Origin: Helicobacter_D sp964464895 | GTDB lineage: Bacteria; Campylobacterota; Campylobacteria; Campylobacterales; Helicobacteraceae | DNA length: 64,000 nt | Direction of reading: 5' to 3' | Assembly: GCA_964464895.1 (NCBI GenBank) | Contig: CAYXGY010000007.1 | Location: 1 to 64,000, forward strand | In this document: one piece after another, positions 26,794 through 34,908 of the stretch | Layout of the letters: each line of letters starts with the position of its first letter | Position numbering within the stretch: the stretch's first letter is position 1 | Program-made: the position numbers and the translations under genes | Notes under the pieces: generated by a model | Told to the model about the DNA's origin: nothing | The model's database searches: none | The model's input: the letters and a program-made list of their open reading frames with translations, nothing else

Positions 26794-27780
26794 ATGAAAC
26801 TCAAGATTCCAACAAACAATTATGGTAGAAAAGTGCGTCAAAACACTTCCCAGCCTTTGCAGGTTGCGCAGCCTCTAGTAGAAAATCGCCAAGAGCAATT
26901 TGTATTAAAAATTTCTATGTATAGCGCATTACTATTGGCGGTTTTAGGAATCGCCTTTGGCTTGAGTTTTAAGAGCTCCGCCATTGTTTTTGATGGAATT
27001 ATTGCACTAGTTTCAGTCGGTTTGGGGTTGTTAAGCGTGATTACTTCACGTTTTATTTATCGTGAAGATGATGATGTCTTCCAGTATGGTTATGTACGTT
27101 TTGAACCTATGGTGAATCTCTTTAAAAGCTTGATTCTGCTCATCGTGTGTATTTATGCTTTAATTGGGGGGATAAGAGATATTTTGGGTGGGGGCTATAC
27201 ACTGCAAATTAATGGCGCAGTCGTTTATACTTTCTGTGCCTTTGTGTTGTGTTTTGGTATTTTTGCCTATACGCGTTTTTTCGCTAAGAGTCTTGATTCC
27301 GAGCTGATTGGCGTAGATAATGTGGAATGGAAAATTGATTGTGTGCTTTATTTGGGTGCATTGCTTGCTTTTGGAATGATTGTGTGGTTTGACCCCGAGC
27401 AACAAGAGTCTTTGACGCACTATATTGACCCGATTTTGCTTGTGCTCTTAAGTGTATTTTTGGCTTGGACGCCTTTAGGGATTTGTATTGCAAATCTAAA
27501 AGATTTGATGATGATTGCGCCTAAAGAGTTAGACGATAAAATCACAGAAGTTATGGAATCTCTGAGTGTGGAGTATGGGTTTGAGGACTATGATACGCAT
27601 GTGGCTAAAAGCGGGAGATTCTTTATGATTGAGGTAAATCTCCTCATCACAGACGCAAATGCAAAGATGAGTATTGGTGAAATGGACGTGATTCGCAATA
27701 AGATTGAACAATCCCTTGAGATTCCAAGTTATAAGATTTGGCTACTTGTGAGCTTTACAGCAAATCCAAAGTGGCTGTGA
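26794..27780 (+). CDS. Cation diffusion facilitator (CDF) family metal efflux protein
   Basis: 328-residue inner-membrane transporter with six hydrophobic segments between about residues 38 and 240, starting SMYSALLLAVLGIAFGL. A conserved Asp in TM2 (SSAIVFDGIIALVSVGLG) and charged pairs before TM5 (VDNVEWKIDCVLYLG) are where CDF proteins bind Zn, Fe, Mn or Co. A cytoplasmic C-terminal domain (about 245-328) follows, with the DYDTHVAKSGRFFMIEVNL pattern of metallochaperone-like CDF tails. Metal specificity is unknown. It starts from its own promoter and stands alone. Confidence 0.88.
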   Translation: MKLKIPTNNYGRKVRQNTSQPLQVAQPLVENRQEQFVLKISMYSALLLAVLGIAFGLSFKSSAIVFDGIIALVSVGLGLLSVITSRFIYREDDDVFQYGYVRFEPMVNLFKSLILLIVCIYALIGGIRDILGGGYTLQINGAVVYTFCAFVLCFGIFAYTRFFAKSLDSELIGVDNVEWKIDCVLYLGALLAFGMIVWFDPEQQESLTHYIDPILLVLLSVFLAWTPLGICIANLKDLMMIAPKELDDKITEVMESLSVEYGFEDYDTHVAKSGRFFMIEVNLLITDANAKMSIGEMDVIRNKIEQSLEIPSYKIWLLVSFTANPKWL

Positions 27781-27889
27781 TGTGTGGCAAAGTTATAAAT
27801 AGTAACACAATGGAATCAAATCAAAGGATAAAGAGGAATAAAATTTTTTCAAAAAGTGGAATTTACAGCAAAAATAAATAAAGTTTAGC

Positions 27890-27895
27890 TATAAT
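27890..27895 (+). promoter_or_regulatory. -10 box of the CheX-fliN-fliO operon
   Basis: Perfect TATAAT 42 bases before the CheX-like start, following an A-rich region. It suggests housekeeping sigma control of this flagellar operon; no sigma-54 GG...GC pair is seen. Confidence 0.55.
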
Positions 27896-27936
27896 GATTC
27901 ATTAATTTTGCTTAACTTAACTTTAAGGTCATTTTT

Positions 27937-28350
27937 ATGAAAGGAATCATTGAAAAGGCATTTATCCAAGCCATACAAGATACGCTTGAGAAAACACCTA
28001 CACGTTGTAATGATAAGCTTTTACGTGGTTATATCTCTAGCATTGATCTTATCTTTGGTGATGATACCAAAGGAACGGTTACTTTTGTAAGCTCTAAAGA
28101 ATTTTTGAATATTTTGTCATTTGGATTATTCGGAGAACACGCAAAAGATGATTTGACTTTGCAAGATCTCTCGCAAGAGCTAGCCAATCTAACGATTGGA
28201 TTAAGTAAGGTGATTGCAATCAAAGAAGAAAAGAGTTTTAATATTAACACTCCACGCGTGTTTGGCTATGGTGAATTTCAAGACAAGCAATACAATCATT
28301 TGAATTTCACACTTGAGGGTGCGCCGTGCTCACTATTCTTGCATAGGTAA
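27937..28350 (+). CDS. CheX/CheC-like chemotaxis phosphatase family protein
   Basis: 137-residue protein with one CheC/CheX-type active-site motif: Asp-x3-Glu-x2-Asn in LQDLSQELANLTIG, followed 22 residues on by Pro (NINTPRVFGYG), very close to the D/S-x3-E-x2-N-x22-P signature of CheY-P phosphatases. A single motif and short length fit CheX. It would dephosphorylate CheY-P at or near the flagellar switch. The next gene, nine bases on, is fliN, a switch protein evolutionarily tied to the CheC-containing FliY. An alternative is that it is only a structural accessory of FliN. Confidence 0.75.
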   Translation: MKGIIEKAFIQAIQDTLEKTPTRCNDKLLRGYISSIDLIFGDDTKGTVTFVSSKEFLNILSFGLFGEHAKDDLTLQDLSQELANLTIGLSKVIAIKEEKSFNINTPRVFGYGEFQDKQYNHLNFTLEGAPCSLFLHR

Positions 28351-28359
28351 AGGGAAAGA

Positions 28360-28719
28360 ATGCCAGCAGATGAATTTACATTAGCCAAAATCCAAGCCCC
28401 AAAACAAGAGGATTTAGCGCGATATTTAGATGGAATTATGAACAATTATAGCGGGCTTTTAGATATGGGCGTGATTTTCAAGTCCGAGCTTGGTTCTACA
28501 AAAGTGCCTTTGTTGGATATTTTGCGTTTCGAAAAAGGTTCTATTATTGATCTTCAAAAACCCGCAGGCGAGAGCGTAGAAATCTATATCAATGGACGTA
28601 TTATTGGCAAGGGCGAGGTAATGGTATATGAGAAAAACCTAGCGATTCGTGTCAATGAAATCTTAGATTCTAATGCAATTGTTTATTATTTGACAAGAGA
28701 GAGTATCGGCACGGTATGA
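28360..28719 (+). CDS. fliN: Flagellar motor switch protein FliN
   Basis: 119-residue C-ring protein of the SpoA (FliN/FliM C-terminal) family. The segment from about residue 40 has the typical pattern: MGVIFKSELGSTKVPLLDIL, the GSIIDLQKPAGESVEIYINGR core and IGKGEVMVYEKNLAIRVNEI. It forms the lower ring of the rotor that binds CheY-P and the export ATPase. Its stop overlaps the next start by four bases (ATGA). Placement with CheX-like and fliO genes makes a small switch/export operon. Confidence 0.94.
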   Translation: MPADEFTLAKIQAPKQEDLARYLDGIMNNYSGLLDMGVIFKSELGSTKVPLLDILRFEKGSIIDLQKPAGESVEIYINGRIIGKGEVMVYEKNLAIRVNEILDSNAIVYYLTRESIGTV

Positions 28720-29249
28720 AAGTGGTTTTTGCACTTTTGTGCGCCTTGTGCTTGGGGGGCGGAATCCTTGCTGCCGATGAAACCTATAAAAATACGCATA
28801 CAGCGGAGTCATCATTGCAGGGAATGAAACCAGATTCCAAGCATTCAGAATTCGCCTTTGAGATGGGAAAATCTCCTCTTGAAAACATCAATCTGTTGCA
28901 GTATTTTGGTGTGATTTTAATTTTAGTTGGGCTTTTGTTGTTTTTATGGTATATCAAAACGCGTTTGAATGCTCCCCAAGTCAAACTCTCCCAATCTAGC
29001 GTATTGGGTGCATTGTTTGATAAAAAGAATCCCTCAAGTGCGGTGCAAGTGCAATCCGTTACGACATTGGGATTCCATAGTAAGTTGGTTGTATTTGACG
29101 CTTATGAAAAGCGGTATTTGGTGATTGTTTATTCTAATGGTGCGAAGTTGGTAGATTCTTACAGCCTAGAGGCAGAATCGCAACAAAGTCAAGCACAAGA
29201 ATCGTTTAAGGAATTATTGGAACAAGAGTTGCCGAGTGAAACGAAATAG
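28716..29249 (+). CDS. fliO: Flagellar export apparatus protein FliO-like
   Basis: 177-residue protein with an N-terminal signal-like segment (MKVVFALLCALCLGGGILA), an acidic linker, one strong transmembrane helix (YFGVILILVGLLLFLWYI, about residues 64-81) and a cytoplasmic beta domain (VQSVTTLGFHSKLVVFDAYEKRYLVIVY) as in FliO. FliO helps assemble the FliP ring of the flagellar secretion gate. In H. pylori the corresponding gene also follows fliN. Sequence similarity in this family is weak, so the call rests on topology and order. Confidence 0.8.
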   Translation: MKVVFALLCALCLGGGILAADETYKNTHTAESSLQGMKPDSKHSEFAFEMGKSPLENINLLQYFGVILILVGLLLFLWYIKTRLNAPQVKLSQSSVLGALFDKKNPSSAVQVQSVTTLGFHSKLVVFDAYEKRYLVIVYSNGAKLVDSYSLEAESQQSQAQESFKELLEQELPSETK

Positions 29250-30003
29250 TTTTGTTGCACTTTTTTTGTCGTTAGCAATCCATACGATTTTACTTGTGCT
29301 TTTTTTGTGGGAATGGCGCACAGATGACTTTTATCGCCCTTCGCGTATGGGGACACAAGAGGGAGAGCGCGTAAGTCTAAAGCACTTTAGATTTTCACAA
29401 GGTGGAGGTGGGGAGATAAAACAAACTCCAAAGCCTGATTCAACGGTAAAAGCACCTCCACAAAAAGAACCCCCAAAAACACAAACACAAAAGCAATCCG
29501 CAAAAACTGCCAAGCCCAAACCTGCACAATCTAAGCAACCTGCAAGGCAGACGCCCCAATCCTCAAGCGAATCCCTAGCGCAGAGTCTCGCAAAACCACA
29601 ATTTCAAAGCGCAATGAACGCGCCACAAAGTCCTTCAATCTATGACTTCGGCAAGGATATGTCCAATCAAGAGATAAAGGATCTTTATGGTGAGGAATTT
29701 GGCTCACTTGATGCGGAGCAAAGGCACTTTATCAAAGATAATTTAAGCGGGATTGGACGCATCACGCAAAAATATTTAAAATATCCTGCAATTGCGGGTA
29801 AAATGGGACAACAAGGAGATAATATTGTAGAATTTTATCTGTATCCCAATGGCGATATATCAGACTTAAAACTTCTCACACCAAGTGGTTTTACCTTGCT
29901 AGATGATAACAGTGTGCGAACGATTAGAATCGCTTATAAAGACTATCCTTATCCAAGCGTAAAAACCAAGATTCGGATTCGGGTAATGTATCGGATATAT
30001 TAG
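29236..30003 (+). CDS. TonB-like energy-transducing protein
   Basis: 255-residue protein starting at a GTG that overlaps fliO by 14 bases. One N-terminal transmembrane helix (VALFLSLAIHTILLVLFLW, with the membrane His found in TonB) precedes a Pro/Lys/Gln-rich periplasm-spanning region (about residues 60-125). A C-terminal TonB domain follows (IGRITQKYLKYPAIAGKMGQQGDNIVEFYLYPNGDISDL-type, ending RIRVMYRIY). H. pylori has such a gene after fliO (HP0582). It could energise outer-membrane receptors such as the one at 36-38 kb; no exbB/exbD lie next to it here. Confidence 0.85.
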   Translation: MKRNSFVALFLSLAIHTILLVLFLWEWRTDDFYRPSRMGTQEGERVSLKHFRFSQGGGGEIKQTPKPDSTVKAPPQKEPPKTQTQKQSAKTAKPKPAQSKQPARQTPQSSSESLAQSLAKPQFQSAMNAPQSPSIYDFGKDMSNQEIKDLYGEEFGSLDAEQRHFIKDNLSGIGRITQKYLKYPAIAGKMGQQGDNIVEFYLYPNGDISDLKLLTPSGFTLLDDNSVRTIRIAYKDYPYPSVKTKIRIRVMYRIY

Positions 30004-30224
30004 TGGCTTTTTGATATTGTAGGAAATATTCTTAGCGACATCAATAGGAATGCAATCAAAGGGTATTTGGGTGATTTTGTCCCATTAATATTACAGCATC
30101 TATCTTGTGTGATTCAAAAATTCTAACCAATACGCAAGAACATTGAGATTTTTGTTGGAATGCCCATCTATAAATTTTCTTTGTAATCTAAATTTTTATA
30201 TCATTACAAGAAAGTTTTGACATT

Positions 30225-31106
30225 TTAATTATCACTCAGCACTAGATATTTTTTCTTAAAATATTCCCAAAGACTATTAGGATATTTTGCATTTTTATCA
30301 AGTTGTAAATCTGACCACATAGCATTCCAAAGATGATATATATATATATCTTTATTAATTGCTATCTTAGTATGAGGGGTAATGAAGTTTTTGGTTTCAA
30401 ACCAACTAATATCACAAAAGTATTTAGCATCCACAACATAATTTTCTAGTTTATGTCGCACAATAAAATCTCCTAAAAAGAGCGGACCGATAATTCCCCA
30501 TTTGACTTTTGTGGAGAAATTAAGCCTTAAGATGTTTTTGAGTTTTAACCTCCCAGCTCTATTCTTTTTGTTTGAGATTATCTTGTCCATTTCTTGAATA
30601 ATTTTTAGTAATATTGGGGAATCTTTTGGAGCTTTTATAACGCATGTGGTTGGAATGATAGAACCATCCTCTTCTCTTTCGGAAGCGAAAACAAAAGGCA
30701 TATCAAGGGATTCTAAGCTTTGGACACAGATTGTGTCTGTATCCACCCACCAACCACCCTCTTTATAGAGAATATGATATCTAATATAGTCGCTAAAGGC
30801 TGCGATTCCAACTTCGCCTCTATCATCAAAAAAAAGTTTGTCTTGCGGCACTATTTCATTTGCATCTTTAATGGAGAACTTGGAAAAAAATTTATGAAAC
30901 TGTAATCTTTCTGTTAAATATAACATAGAGGTATCTTGTGGCGTATAAGTATAAAGCGTGAAAGAGTGATTACAGGAAAGATAGGAAGCAATACACAATA
31001 CTTCCATTTCGCTAATAGCATTTTTTTCAATATTTTTGCTAAACCAAAAACTATGAATTGTATTTTTTATGGTAAAATCCTTTAAGTTATTTTGGTATTT
31101 TACCAT
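30225..31106 (-). CDS. GT32-type glycosyltransferase
   Basis: 293-residue cytoplasmic sugar transferase of the Gly_transf_sug (DXD) family. The opening KNTIHSFWFSKN matches the family's IPKxIHxxW start. FSDYIRYHILYKEGGWWVDTDT contains the donor/metal-binding DxD at residues 122-124. IIPTTCVIKAPKDSP and HLWNAMW come later. No Shine-Dalgarno precedes the ATG at 31106, while AAAGGA lies inside, eight bases before an in-frame ATA, so the start is uncertain. An (AT)7 run at 30336-30349 lies in the 3' coding part. It diverges from a poly-G methyltransferase gene, forming a small glycan patch probably gained by transfer. Confidence 0.85.
   Translation of the reverse strand: MVKYQNNLKDFTIKNTIHSFWFSKNIEKNAISEMEVLCIASYLSCNHSFTLYTYTPQDTSMLYLTERLQFHKFFSKFSIKDANEIVPQDKLFFDDRGEVGIAAFSDYIRYHILYKEGGWWVDTDTICVQSLESLDMPFVFASEREEDGSIIPTTCVIKAPKDSPILLKIIQEMDKIISNKKNRAGRLKLKNILRLNFSTKVKWGIIGPLFLGDFIVRHKLENYVVDAKYFCDISWFETKNFITPHTKIAINKDIYIYHLWNAMWSDLQLDKNAKYPNSLWEYFKKKYLVLSDN
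30336..30349. repeat. (AT)7 dinucleotide tract in the GT32 gene
   Basis: Fourteen bases of alternating AT encode IYIY near residue 255 of the glycosyltransferase. Gain or loss of one unit would shift the frame and replace the last ~35 residues. Confidence 0.7.
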
Positions 31107-31110
31107 AAAA
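31065..31110. promoter_or_regulatory. 14-bp inverted repeat with facing -10-like boxes
   Basis: TTTTATGGTAAAAT (31065-31078) and its exact reverse complement (31097-31110) are separated by 18 bases. Each arm contains TATGGTAAAAT, an extended -10-like sequence. The left arm points toward the methyltransferase gene, the right arm toward the GT32 gene. The repeat covers the annotated GT32 start codon. Confidence 0.55.
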
Positions 31111-31132
31111 TTTTAGTTTAGGAAAGATGCAA

Positions 31133-31946
31133 ATGTCGAGCAAAAATAATTATGATGAGAATTTTTATCGCTCTCAAGCACAAGAAAGTTATGATTCCGC
31201 AAAAGAAGCTATTTCTAGTATTTTAGCGTGGGGGGGGGATATTTGTTGATATAAAAAGCATAATAGATATTGGTTGTGGCGTTGGAACTTGGTTAAAGGC
31301 GTGGCAGGATATTAAGCCAAACATTAGAATTTTTGGTATTGATGGCAACGATGTAGATGAAAGATTGTTTTATATTTCCCAAAAAGATTATTATAAGAGA
31401 GTGGATTTAAGAAAGAATGCAGAGGAGGTTTTTAAAATCGTATGTCAAGCTTCGGGGGCGAAGTATGAGGCTAAGCCTTTTGACTTGGTGGAAAGTTTGG
31501 AAGTAGCGGAGCATTTAGAAGCACAATATGCCAAGAATTTTATTGAACTTTTGACTAAATTTTCAGATATCGTTTTGTTTTCTGCCGCAATTCCCTATCA
31601 AGGAGGAACAGACCATTTCAATGAGCAACCCCCAAAATATTGGGCAGATTTGTTCTCTGAATTTGGTTATGTATGCTTTGATATTCGCAAAAATCTTTGG
31701 AACAATGAAAAAATTGGTTTTTGGTATAGGCAAAATTTATTATTGTTTGTCCATCAAACAAAAGCTCATTTGCTAGAGAACAAAGGTTTAAATCCCGAAG
31801 AACCTTTATATATTGCTCATCCAAAGTATATGGAAATTTATTTTCAGAAATGGCAAGACAAATGCCAAGAAAACCCATTGAGACTTTATTGGCGACATCC
31901 AACGAGATTTTGTGCAGATTTGGTCCGTTTTGTTAAAGGTGTATAA
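31133..31946 (+). CDS. Class I SAM methyltransferase, poly-G phase-variable, out of frame here
   Basis: From the ATG at 31133 (AGGA nine bases upstream) the frame runs MSSKNNYDENFYRSQAQ... into a nine-G tract (31230-31238) and stops after WGGDIC. With eight G the frame continues as WGGIFVDIKSIIDIGCGVG into the downstream reading frame that ends at 31946, giving about 270 residues. The joined protein has motif I IIDIGCGVGTWLKAW, IFGIDGNDVDERL and FDLVESLEVAEHLE, the pattern of a methyltransferase of the glycan-locus kind that acts on a sugar or small molecule. As sequenced it is OFF. Its first bases and promoter overlap the divergent GT32 gene. Confidence 0.85.
31230..31238. repeat. G9 homopolymer contingency tract
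   Basis: Nine consecutive G in the coding strand of the methyltransferase. Eight (or eleven) would restore the full frame; nine and ten give early stops. Confidence 0.9.
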
Positions 31947-31971
31947 TAAATCGTATTCTCTGATAACATCT

Positions 31972-32005
31972 AAGGAATTATTTTTCCCCTTACGAAAAAT
32001 TCCTT
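31972..32005 (+). terminator. Stem-loop after the methyltransferase gene
   Basis: AAGGAATT (31972-31979) pairs with AATTCCTT (31998-32005), with facing T and A runs that extend the stem. It is a plausible transcript end for the methyltransferase, though the downstream T content is modest. Confidence 0.4.
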
Positions 32006-32166
32006 TGTCTATATGATTTGATTTTTGCAAGGACAACATTGTAATGCAGTTTGGGGATACTAGTGTCGTGAAGTATTAACTCAAGATGGTATGTCCCAGA
32101 TTGAAAAATAGAATCTAATAATTTTTGCTGTAATCTTTTAATTTCGACAAAGTGTTTTTCGTTTGG
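31990..32166 (-). pseudogene. Gene remnant between the glycan patch and rny
   Basis: A 58-codon minus-strand stretch without a start codon. It reads PNEKHFVEIKRLQQKLLDSI, then QSGTYHLELILHDTSIPKLH, then YNVVLAKIKSYRQRNFS before a stop. The composition is protein-like and the upstream side is closed by a stop at 32167-32169. It looks like the tail of a lost gene, perhaps of the glycan patch. No family assigned. Confidence 0.35.
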
Positions 32167-32228
32167 CTAGGGTTGTATTATGAATTTTCTTGATAAATCT
32201 TGTTATCTTTTAATAAACTAAATTTCCT

Positions 32229-33800
32229 TTACTCCGCCACCGCATATGCTCTTGTTTCGCGGATTACACTGACTTTGACTTCGCCGGGATATTGCACTTG
32301 CGATTCTATATCTTTGGCAATTTCTTTAGCAAGCAGATAGGATTCCTCATCACTAATGTCTTCGGACTTGACAATCACACGTACCTCGCGCCCCGCGTTA
32401 ATCGCATAAGCGTGTAAAACACCCATTTTAGAAGTTGCGATTTTTTCTATCTCGCTGACGCGTCTTAGGTAGTTTTCTAGCACCTCGCGTCTTGCCCCCG
32501 GACGTCCGGCAGAGAGGGTGTCAGCCGCACAAACTGCTGCGGCTTCCACACTTTTAATCTCTTCATCACCGTGGTGGGATAGAATCGTATTGAGCACGAC
32601 AGGGTGTTCATTGTATCGCCTCGCAATTTCTGCTCCCAACTCTACATGTGTGCCTTTGAAATCGTGCGTGCGAGCTTTGCCAATATCGTGTAATAATCCC
32701 GCACGTGTAGCAAGCATACAATCCCCTCCCAATTCTGCCGCAATAATCCCCGCAAGATTGGCGACTTCTAGGCTGTGTGTCAAGGCATTTTGCCCATAGC
32801 TTGCACGATAGCGCAACTTGCCAATGAGTCTTTTAATCTCGGGGTGGATTCCATTTAAGCCTAAATCTAGCACTACGCGTTCGCCCTCTTGATACACATT
32901 CTCTTCAAAATCCTCAAAGCATTTTTGATAGATTTCTTCAATACGTGCAGGTTGGATACGCCCGTCTTCCACCAAACGATTAATCGTTTCTACCGCAATT
33001 GCGCGCCGATATAGGTTGTGAGAGCTCACAATAATCACATTGGGGGTGTCATCAATGATAATATCCACACCACAAATCATTTCTAGGCATTTGATATTGC
33101 GTCCCTCTTTACCGATAATACGCGCTTTTAAATCATCACTTGGCAGGACAATCGTATGAATCAAACGTTCTGCGGCAAATTCCCCTGCAAAACGTGAAGT
33201 TGCCATTGCTAGGATATAGTTTGCTTTTGCCTTTGCTTCAGCTTTGGCATCTTCTTCTTGCTCTCTAATGATTTTTGCGCACTCTAGCTTGGCTTCTTCC
33301 TTGATACGTTCTAACAGCATACTTTTGGCTTCATTTTTGGTTAAATAGGCAACTTTGGAGAGATTTTTCGTAAGCTCTTCTAGCCTTTGCTGATAGGTAT
33401 TTTTAAGCTTTTTAAGCGCATTTTGTTCTTCAGAAAACGCATTGCGGTCTTTGCTAAGCATTTGTTTTTCATTATCAAGTCGGCAAAGTTCCCTTTCAAT
33501 GCGTTGCGATTCCCTCAATTTTTCTTTTTCAAAATTTAATGAGTTTAGCTCGTATTCTTTGAGGATTCTAGCACTCTCTCTATCGCATTTTTCTTTTGCC
33601 TCTATTTCTATATCTTTGGCTTTAATTTTAGATTCTTGTAGGAATTTTTCTGCCTCATATTCTATTGCTCTTGCCTTTGCCTTTGCTTGCTCTAGCAAGA
33701 CTTTAGAATCTGCACGCGAGAGTTTGCGCGAGATAAGATAGCTCCCGCCTCCCGCAAGTAAAGCGGATAATACAGAACTCGTAATAACCCATATCACCAT
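32229..33800 (-). CDS. rny: Ribonuclease Y
   Basis: 523-residue membrane-anchored endoribonuclease that starts mRNA decay. One N-terminal transmembrane helix (residues 1-24) is followed by a long coiled coil (about 30-200, rich in E and K), a KH RNA-binding domain with IIGKEGRNIK at 228-237, and an HD hydrolase domain with HSLEVANLAG and the metal-binding HDIGK at 371-375, then SHHGDEE. Length matches the family. It is transcribed alone, away from the MBL gene; no clear Shine-Dalgarno change is seen. Confidence 0.96.
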   Translation of the reverse strand: MVIWVITSSVLSALLAGGGSYLISRKLSRADSKVLLEQAKAKARAIEYEAEKFLQESKIKAKDIEIEAKEKCDRESARILKEYELNSLNFEKEKLRESQRIERELCRLDNEKQMLSKDRNAFSEEQNALKKLKNTYQQRLEELTKNLSKVAYLTKNEAKSMLLERIKEEAKLECAKIIREQEEDAKAEAKAKANYILAMATSRFAGEFAAERLIHTIVLPSDDLKARIIGKEGRNIKCLEMICGVDIIIDDTPNVIIVSSHNLYRRAIAVETINRLVEDGRIQPARIEEIYQKCFEDFEENVYQEGERVVLDLGLNGIHPEIKRLIGKLRYRASYGQNALTHSLEVANLAGIIAAELGGDCMLATRAGLLHDIGKARTHDFKGTHVELGAEIARRYNEHPVVLNTILSHHGDEEIKSVEAAAVCAADTLSAGRPGARREVLENYLRRVSEIEKIATSKMGVLHAYAINAGREVRVIVKSEDISDEESYLLAKEIAKDIESQVQYPGEVKVSVIRETRAYAVAE

Positions 33801-34047
33801 ATGAATACCTTTAAGATTTGTTAGGAAAACAAAGGTTTAAAAGTAAGCTTGTTATAGTTTGGAGAAGTTTAGATTTTGTGATTTATTAAACTTGTTGCCC
33901 TAACTTGAATTGATATAATTGATTAATTTATTGAAAATCTTTAATAAATTCTTATTCTACTCTTTTTTAGTTTAATGGGAGTTTAAGTAATTTTTAAAGG
34001 AATGGTTTTTGACAATGAGAGTTTTTAGAAATTTATTCCTGCTATGA

Positions 34048-34053
34048 TATAAT
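34048..34053 (+). promoter_or_regulatory. -10 box of the MBL-fold gene
   Basis: Perfect TATAAT 27 bases before the start, with AGGAG at 34071-34075 as ribosome-binding site. The 280-base gap to rny upstream is AT-rich and otherwise featureless. Confidence 0.55.
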
Positions 34054-34080
34054 CCGAACACAAAACAAAAAGGAGAGAGA

Positions 34081-34884
34081 ATGTTTAAGCCCTTATTTGT
34101 GTTTTTTCTTTTTTTAAATTTTGCTTTTGGGGGGAATGCTTATCCAATCAAAATGGCAACAAGTGAAGTTTATGTAATTTCTCTGCAAACAGGTGCGTTA
34201 AGTCTGAATAATCTTGCTTTGAAAAATGAGAAGCAAAAACGATTTGTAGAGCAAAATTCTGCGAAACTTACACAAAATGAGCATAATATTTTGTTAATCA
34301 AGTCTCCTAATTTTACGGCATTAGTAGATACGGGGTATCCCCACACACAAAAGAATCTCAAAACCGCATTGGAGGCATTGAATGTTTCTTTTGATGCAAT
34401 TACACATATTGTTATTACGCACGCACATAGAGACCATATTGGTGGAATCCTAGATGAAAAGGGACAGAATAACTTCCCTAATGCCAAACTAATGATAGAC
34501 AAAAAAGAATTTGATTATTGGCAGAATGTCGGAGATAAACACACAAAAGATTCTATCAATAACTTTAAAGAGATTGTTTATTTTACCCCAAACAAGCCCT
34601 TGCTTGAGGGAGATTTAGAGATTCTTGCGCTTCCAGCCTATGGACATACTCCAGGGCATAATATGATTTTATTGCAGCACAAAGAGGATAAACTTCTTTT
34701 TTGGGCTGATATTATGCACTTTTACGCTTTGCAGATTGAAATGCCAGAGATTGCGGTGGTTTTTGATGTGGATAAAGATGAGGCGATTCAAACACGCAAA
34801 GAGGTTTTGCAACGACTGAAAAGCGATAAAATACCAGTGGTAGGTGCGCATATGCCTTTTACCCAACCCATTGTTTTAGAATAG
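34081..34884 (+). CDS. Periplasmic metallo-beta-lactamase-fold hydrolase
   Basis: 267-residue protein with a signal peptide (MFKPLFVFFLFLNFAFGG). The metal site motif THAHRDHIGG is at residues 113-122 (HxHxDH), with ALVDTGYPH as the preceding strand, PAYGHTPGHNM for the third-ligand His, LLFWADIMH for the bridging Asp, and GAHMPF for the last His. This layout fits the quorum-quenching lactonase / generic MBL-fold branch rather than class B antibiotic lactamases. The substrate is unknown. It is a single gene convergent with the formyl-THF ligase gene. Confidence 0.87.
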   Translation: MFKPLFVFFLFLNFAFGGNAYPIKMATSEVYVISLQTGALSLNNLALKNEKQKRFVEQNSAKLTQNEHNILLIKSPNFTALVDTGYPHTQKNLKTALEALNVSFDAITHIVITHAHRDHIGGILDEKGQNNFPNAKLMIDKKEFDYWQNVGDKHTKDSINNFKEIVYFTPNKPLLEGDLEILALPAYGHTPGHNMILLQHKEDKLLFWADIMHFYALQIEMPEIAVVFDVDKDEAIQTRKEVLQRLKSDKIPVVGAHMPFTQPIVLE

Positions 34885-34908
34885 CTTTTAAATATTTGGA
34901 TTGTTCCA

